Source: Alphaproteobacteria bacterium (GTDB taxonomy: Bacteria; Pseudomonadota; Alphaproteobacteria; UBA828). From it: a DNA stretch of 64,000 nt. The position numbers and the translations under genes were made by a program. The stretch's first letter is position 1, and each line of letters begins with the position of its first letter. The notes beneath the pieces are model-generated. The model did no database searches and was not told the DNA's origin. It worked only from the letters and a program-made list of their open reading frames with translations. The stretch lies in contig JAJDUK010000103.1 in NCBI GenBank assembly GCA_022826665.1, forward strand, positions 62,001-126,000. Reading direction: 5' to 3'. This document shows, one piece after another, positions 59,893-64,000 of the stretch.

Positions 59893-60663
59893 TTAGTGAT
59901 GCAACTCGATCGCGTCGCGGATGTAGAGGCAGGTCAGAATGGTGAAGACGTAGGCCTGGAGCACGGCGACCAGCAGTTCCAGCCCGTAGAGCGCGACGAT
60001 GAACGCGAAGGGCAGAACGCCGGCGAAGCTCAGGACGAAGACGAAGGCGCCGAACACGTGCAGGATCGAGTGCCCTGCCATCATGTTGGCGAAGAGCCGC
60101 ACGGAGAGGCTGATCGGCCGCGCCATGTAGGAGACGACCTCGATCGGCACCAGCAGCGGCGCCATCCACATCGGCACGCCGGGCGGCAGGAAGAAGGTCA
60201 GGAAGCGGTGCTTGTGGATGACGACCGCGAGGATCGTCACACCGACGAAGACCACCAGCGCGAACGCGAGCGTCACGATGATGTGGCTGGTGAAGGTGAA
60301 GGAGTAGGGAATCAGCCCGAGCACGTTGCCGAGCAGCAGGAACATGAACAGGCTGAACACGAACGGGAAGAACTTCTGCGCGCCGCGGCCGCCCACGATG
60401 TCACCCAGCATTCGGGCGATCATCTCGTAGCTCATCTCCACAATGGACTGCATGCGCCCCGGCACCAGCCGCCCGCGGCCCATGCCCACCGTGGTGAGCA
60501 GCGTGATGATGATCACGGTCACGCACATCATCAGCGCTGAGTTGGTGAACGACGCGTCGAAGCCGCCGAGGTCGATCTCGACGTAGCGGTTGATCGCGAA
60601 TTGATCGAGCGGGCCGTGATGCGCGTCGCCGTTATGCCCGGCGCCGTTATCCGTCGTTGCCAC
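59893..60663 (-). CDS. atpB: ATP synthase F0 subunit a
   Basis: A 256-residue membrane subunit with five to six helices. The essential arginine lies in SVRLFANMMAGH, and GLIPYSFTFTSH is another family mark. It provides the proton half-channels against the c ring. The N-terminal 25 residues are histidine- and glycine-rich (HNGDAHHGP). It starts 8 bases after the atpI stop. Confidence 0.96.
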   Translation of the reverse strand: MATTDNGAGHNGDAHHGPLDQFAINRYVEIDLGGFDASFTNSALMMCVTVIIITLLTTVGMGRGRLVPGRMQSIVEMSYEMIARMLGDIVGGRGAQKFFPFVFSLFMFLLLGNVLGLIPYSFTFTSHIIVTLAFALVVFVGVTILAVVIHKHRFLTFFLPPGVPMWMAPLLVPIEVVSYMARPISLSVRLFANMMAGHSILHVFGAFVFVLSFAGVLPFAFIVALYGLELLVAVLQAYVFTILTCLYIRDAIELHH

Positions 60664-60671
60664 TGGCCGTC

Positions 60672-61022
60672 CTACCCCTGGCTTCGCCCGTCCCGTTCAT
60701 CACCCCGCTCTTCCGCGCTTTCGCGGGACAACGGCGTGGCCCCCATTCTCTGTGCCGCCCGAAACGCGTTCAGGATGCCGGCCGCGATCCCCACAAAGAT
60801 GAAGACCACGAACAGCCACGGCCTTGTACCGAGCCATTCGTCGAGCAGCCAGCCGATGCCGCCGCCGACGGCCAGCGCGGCCGCCATCTCGATCGCGAGG
60901 TGCAGCGCTTGCCCAAGACGCGTGCCGGGCAACCGGCCACGATTGCCCGACTCGTTTCCGCCTCGGGCTTTGCGCAGCCGGGAGTCCAGATCCTCCAGGG
61001 ATGGCCGTGGTTTGTCGTCCAT
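60672..61022 (-). CDS. atpI: ATP synthase assembly protein I (AtpI/AtpZ-type)
   Basis: A 116-residue small membrane protein with two hydrophobic segments (MAAALAVGGGIGWLLDEWLG and LFVVFIFVGIAAGILNAF), the second helical hairpin typical of AtpI. It helps assemble the c ring or carries magnesium in related systems. It is the first gene of the F0 operon, and a near-perfect promoter lies about 55 bases upstream. Confidence 0.9.
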   Translation of the reverse strand: MDDKPRPSLEDLDSRLRKARGGNESGNRGRLPGTRLGQALHLAIEMAAALAVGGGIGWLLDEWLGTRPWLFVVFIFVGIAAGILNAFRAAQRMGATPLSRESAEERGDERDGRSQG

Positions 61023-61075
61023 GCAAACCCGCTCGGCCAGGGCGCGCGCGTGCCCCGCAGTCGAAAAGCGCCCGC

Positions 61076-61104
61076 ACCATAGGGACTGCCCTGCCCCCTG
61101 TCAA
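61076..61104 (-). promoter_or_regulatory. Promoter of the F0 ATP synthase operon
   Basis: Read on the minus strand, TTGACA (61104-61099, perfect) and TATGGT (61081-61076) are 17 bases apart, with the -10 box about 53 bases before the atpI start. The best promoter in the window, in the right place for a constitutive housekeeping operon. Confidence 0.7.
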
Positions 61105-61115
61105 GCCGAGGAAAC

Positions 61116-61131
61116 GACGCCGAAAGGCGCC
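61116..61131 (-). terminator. Short hairpin after smc
   Basis: On the minus strand, GGCGCC, a TTTC loop and GGCGTC form a six-base stem (one G-T pair) followed by GTTTCC, about 55 bases after the smc stop and just before the atp promoter. Its stem is short and it is followed by few T residues, so it is a weak terminator candidate. Confidence 0.35.
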
Positions 61132-61186
61132 TTAGAGGTTTGAAATAACTTAGAAATTTGCGCCGCCAGAAATTGCGTGCGGGCGC

Positions 61187-64000
61187 TCAGGCGGTCTCGC
61201 GCAATTGCACGGCGCGCTCCAGATCAACCGAGACGAGTTCGGAGACCCCCTGCTCCACCATGGTGACGCCGAACAGCCGGTCGACACGGGCCATGGTGAT
61301 GCGATGGTGGGTGACGACGATGAAGCGCGTGTCGGTCTCCTCCGCCAGCCGCGTGATGAGCGTGCAGAAGCGCTCCACGTTGCTGTCGTCGAGCGGCGCG
61401 TCCACCTCGTCAAGAACGCAGATCGGCGCTGGGTTGGTGAGGAACGCGGCGAAGAGCAGCGCGATGGCAGTCAGCGCCTTCTCGCCGCCGGAGAGCAGCG
61501 AGAGCGATTGCGGCCGCTTGCCGGGCGGGCTCGCCACGACCTCCAGCCCGGCCTCCAGGGGATCGTCCGAATCGACCAGTGCAAGATGCGCCTTGCCGCC
61601 AGCGAAGAGCTCCGTGAAGAGCTTCCGGAAGTGCCCGTCGATCGTTTCGAACGCCGCCCGCATCCGCTCTCGTCCCTCGCGGTTGAGGCCGGCGATGCCC
61701 CGGCGCAGGCGCCCGATCGCCTCCAGCAGGTCAGCGCGGGAATCCTGCATCTCCCGAATGCGCACGTCGAGCTCGCTCGCCTCCTCCTCCGCCCGCAGGT
61801 TGACGGCGCCGATGTTCTCGCGCTCGCGCATCAGCCGCTGCAGCTTGATCTCCACGGCTTCGGCATCGGGAAGCTCGGCATCGGGATCGATCCCAGCGAT
61901 CTCCTGCGCCTGTTCCGGCCCGACTCCGAGGCGCTCCGTGATCTGGGCGCCGGCGACCGTCTCTGCCTGCCCGGCCTCGGTCATGAGGCCGTCCAGCCGG
62001 GCCGCGGCCTCGCGCGCCTCGCCCAGGGTCGCTTCGGCCTGCTTGAGCGCGCTCGCGGTCTCCTTCGCCTCCCTCTCGGCGTTCGCCAAGGCATCGACGG
62101 CGGCACGGTGTTCGCCCTGCGCCTGCTCGATCGTGCCCAGAAGCCCGGCGCGCCGCGCCTCGAGCTCGGCCGGTCGTGCATCGAGCGCCGCTTGCTCGGA
62201 TTGAGCCTCGTCAAGACGGTCGGCGAGCTCGCTGAGTCGCTTCCGCGCGCTGTCTGCGCGCGCCGCCCAGCCCTCGCTTTCCCGCACCAGCTCGGCGATC
62301 CGGGCGCCGCGCCCGTCCGCCGCTTGCGCCACCTTGTGGTGGTGCTGCGCTGCCTCCTCGTGGCGCGCGCGCAGTCTCACGAGAGCGGTCCGCAGCCGCT
62401 CGCTCTCGTCCTCGCCCTCGGCACCCTCTGCGGGAAGCGCGTCAAGCACAGCACGGGCTGCGCGCTCCGCCTCCCTGGTCTCGGTGATCTCGTGTTCGAG
62501 CCGCGCCGCGGTTTCGTCAAGCGCCGTGAGACGCGAGCGCGTGGCCGTAGCCTCGGCCGAGGCCGTCGCGCGCACCTCCCGAGCCGCCCGCAAGGCCTCT
62601 GCCGCCTCATCAGCACGTGAGCGGGTACGCTGGCACGCTAATTCGGCGTCTTCCCTGGCCGCTGCCGACGCCGTGACCGCGTTCTCCGCCGTGCGCTTGT
62701 CGCCTTCCGCCTGAGCGCAGGTCTCCGCCAGCACGGCCAGTCGGTTGCGCGCCTCCAGCCGGCGGGCTGCGGCCGTCGGCGCCTCGGCGGCGACCGAGAA
62801 GCCATCCCAGCGCCAGAGCGAGCCTTCCCGGCTCACCAGGCGCTGGCCGGTGCGAAGCTCCGCCTGCAAGCGGGCTCCGTCTGCCTCCGCCACCACCCCG
62901 ATCTGTGCGAGCCGAGCGGCCAACGCTTCGGGCGCGCGCACCGCTTCCGCCAGCGGCGCGGCGCCTTCAGGCAGCGGTTGGGCATCGTCCGCATGCGCCA
63001 GTGTGCGCCAATGGACCGGGGCGTCGGTGTCCGTGCTGGCCTGGAGGTCGTCACCCAGCGCGGCGCCCACGGCCGCCTCGAAGCCGGGCTTGACCGTGAC
63101 CCGATCCCAGAGCGCCCGGCCGGGGCCGGCGGCCGGGTCGTCGAGCAGCGCGGTAAGGGCCGCACGCTCGGCCTCGCCGCCTGCAAGCGCGGCGTCCGCC
63201 TCGCGCAGCTTCTCGCGCAGCGCACGTTCGCGGTCTACGGCCTCCGCCCGCGCAGTCTCCGCCTCCTGCAGCGCGGCGCGCGCCGCCTCGAAGCTCTCGC
63301 TCCGGACACGTTCTTCTGCCTCGGCTTCCGACAACCGCCCATCGGCGGGCGCATCCCGCTCCAGCGCGGCGCGCTCCTCCCGCGCCCGCGCAAGCTCTTG
63401 CTCAAGCCGAGAACGTCGGGTTCGCGCTTCCTCGATCCTCCTGCCAAGCGCCTCGCGCTCCGCCTCGGCCCTAGCCTGTGTCTGGGCAAGCGCCGCAAGG
63501 CGTTGCTCCACCGCCTCGACCTCGGCGCGTGCCTCCTCCCGCGCACTGCGCGCCGCCGCCTCGGCTGCGGCATCGCCCTCGGCCGCACGGGCGAGCCTCT
63601 CCCGGATCTCGTCGACGCGCTCCTGCGCCGTCTCCGCATCCCGCGCGAGCGCCTCTTCACGCTCAACATCGGCGGCAATCTGGGAACGCTTGCGCGCATT
63701 CTCCTCACGGGCGCGCGCGACGCGCTCCTCCTCCTCGGCCAGCCGCTCATGCTCGATGCGCAACCGATGCAGGGCCGCAGCGCGCTCCGCTTCCTGCTGG
63801 CGGCGCTCAGGCAGAACCGCCTCGGCGTCCGCCTGGCGGCGCGCAGCCCCTGCGGCGGCTTCGGTCGCCTCGGCAACCCGGCGGGCGGCGTCATCGGCCT
63901 GACGCGTCACCTCTTCGACACGGGCTCGGGCCGCCATCCAGCGCACCAGCAGCAGTGCCGCCTCGGTCTCGCGAATCCTCTCCGAGAGACGCTTGTAGCG
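61187..64000 (-). CDS. smc: Chromosome segregation SMC ATPase (C-terminal 937 residues, truncated by window edge)
   Basis: The reading frame continues to the right edge, so the N-terminal ATPase half and first part of the coiled coil are missing. Visible in order: coiled coil (very Ala/Glu/Arg-rich), a hinge domain (about 300 residues into the fragment; GFEAAVGAALGDDL, GSLWRWDGFSV), a second coiled coil and the C-terminal ATPase lobe with signature LSLLSGGEKALTA, Walker B ICVLDEVDAPLDD and the final D-loop region. SMC with ScpA/ScpB loops and compacts the chromosome. The first visible residues RYKRLSERIRETEA fit the coil just after the head. It precedes the atp operon on the same strand. Confidence 0.95.
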   Translation of the reverse strand, partial: RYKRLSERIRETEAALLLVRWMAARARVEEVTRQADDAARRVAEATEAAAGAARRQADAEAVLPERRQQEAERAAALHRLRIEHERLAEEEERVARAREENARKRSQIAADVEREEALARDAETAQERVDEIRERLARAAEGDAAAEAAARSAREEARAEVEAVEQRLAALAQTQARAEAEREALGRRIEEARTRRSRLEQELARAREERAALERDAPADGRLSEAEAEERVRSESFEAARAALQEAETARAEAVDRERALREKLREADAALAGGEAERAALTALLDDPAAGPGRALWDRVTVKPGFEAAVGAALGDDLQASTDTDAPVHWRTLAHADDAQPLPEGAAPLAEAVRAPEALAARLAQIGVVAEADGARLQAELRTGQRLVSREGSLWRWDGFSVAAEAPTAAARRLEARNRLAVLAETCAQAEGDKRTAENAVTASAAAREDAELACQRTRSRADEAAEALRAAREVRATASAEATATRSRLTALDETAARLEHEITETREAERAARAVLDALPAEGAEGEDESERLRTALVRLRARHEEAAQHHHKVAQAADGRGARIAELVRESEGWAARADSARKRLSELADRLDEAQSEQAALDARPAELEARRAGLLGTIEQAQGEHRAAVDALANAEREAKETASALKQAEATLGEAREAAARLDGLMTEAGQAETVAGAQITERLGVGPEQAQEIAGIDPDAELPDAEAVEIKLQRLMRERENIGAVNLRAEEEASELDVRIREMQDSRADLLEAIGRLRRGIAGLNREGRERMRAAFETIDGHFRKLFTELFAGGKAHLALVDSDDPLEAGLEVVASPPGKRPQSLSLLSGGEKALTAIALLFAAFLTNPAPICVLDEVDAPLDDSNVERFCTLITRLAEETDTRFIVVTHHRITMARVDRLFGVTMVEQGVSELVSVDLERAVQLRETA

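Noticed and set aside
1-64000. tRNA or rRNA genes, CRISPR arrays, insertion sequences and attachment sites
   Set aside because: No cloverleaf sequences, transposase motifs, terminal repeat pairs or regular spaced repeats were seen on either strand by eye. A covariance-model scan would be needed to exclude short RNAs.

Overview
The window is dense, GC-rich chromosomal DNA, almost certainly from an alphaproteobacterium. The best evidence is the F0 ATP synthase operon on the minus strand in the order atpI-atpB-atpE-atpF'-atpF. It has two different b-type subunits, is not joined to F1 genes, and follows smc. A Rhodospirillales-like or related free-living heterotroph would fit the many solute importers and amide, acid and amino-acid catabolic enzymes, but the sequence does not fix genus or order. 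Genes are closely packed with frequent 4-base ATGA/GTGA overlaps. No gap exceeds about 200 bases. I saw no rRNA, tRNA, CRISPR array, insertion sequence or prophage. Two patches are visibly AT-richer and look acquired: the trypsin-like protease patch at 3.5-4.4 kb and the toxin-antitoxin patch around 35-36.4 kb.

Layout. 0-3.5 kb: glnE and a Bcp-type peroxiredoxin. 3.5-4.4 kb: a trypsin-like serine protease with a short in-frame trailer. 4.4-14.3 kb: a redox and amidotransferase block, read mostly leftward. It holds a class II glutamine amidotransferase, a GXGXG plus FMN glutamate-synthase protein, a GltD fused to a second FMN-barrel-like domain, a LarA-family nickel racemase homologue, a tungsten/molybdenum aldehyde:ferredoxin oxidoreductase and a MoaD/ThiS-type protein. 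Two small ferredoxin-fold proteins lie between the last two. 14.4-17.2 kb: alpha/beta hydrolase, M20 peptidase and an NYN-domain protein. 17.3-24.3 kb: a five-gene urea/amide-type ABC importer, followed by a PhyH dioxygenase, a flavin-dependent oxidoreductase and a VOC protein. 24.3-31.1 kb (minus): a TRAP importer, mgtE and maeB.

31.3-35.1 kb: a degradative set of alpha/beta hydrolase, isochorismatase-like protein, SMP-30 lactonase, RidA and amidohydrolase. 35.2-36.5 kb: a UPF0175/DUF3368 toxin-antitoxin pair with a tandem-repeat operator candidate, then an orphan Phd antitoxin and a possible PIN-toxin remnant. 36.5-43.1 kb: SDR, an acetoacetate-decarboxylase-like protein without its lysine, a PotDABC-type importer and a DmpA-type aminopeptidase. 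43.2-49.3 kb: a divergent pair of operons. One is a CoxL-type molybdenum hydroxylase large subunit with an ornithine-cyclodeaminase family protein. The other is a TcuA-like flavoprotein with a PrpF-like isomerase. 49.5-58.4 kb: a small unknown protein, a pentapeptide-repeat protein, HyuA/HyuB, a second PhyH dioxygenase, a GFA-family protein, an SDR and a large uncharacterised protein. 58.5-64 kb: F0 ATP synthase genes and the C-terminal part of smc, which runs off the right edge.

Taken together, the organism appears to import amides, acids and polyamine- or peptide-like solutes and to process them with neighbouring hydrolases, oxygenases and redox enzymes. The most unusual parts are the rearranged glutamate-synthase cluster with AOR, LarA and MoaD, and several enzymes that keep their fold but lack a canonical catalytic residue: the GlnE N-domain, the isochorismatase-like protein and the acetoacetate-decarboxylase-like protein.
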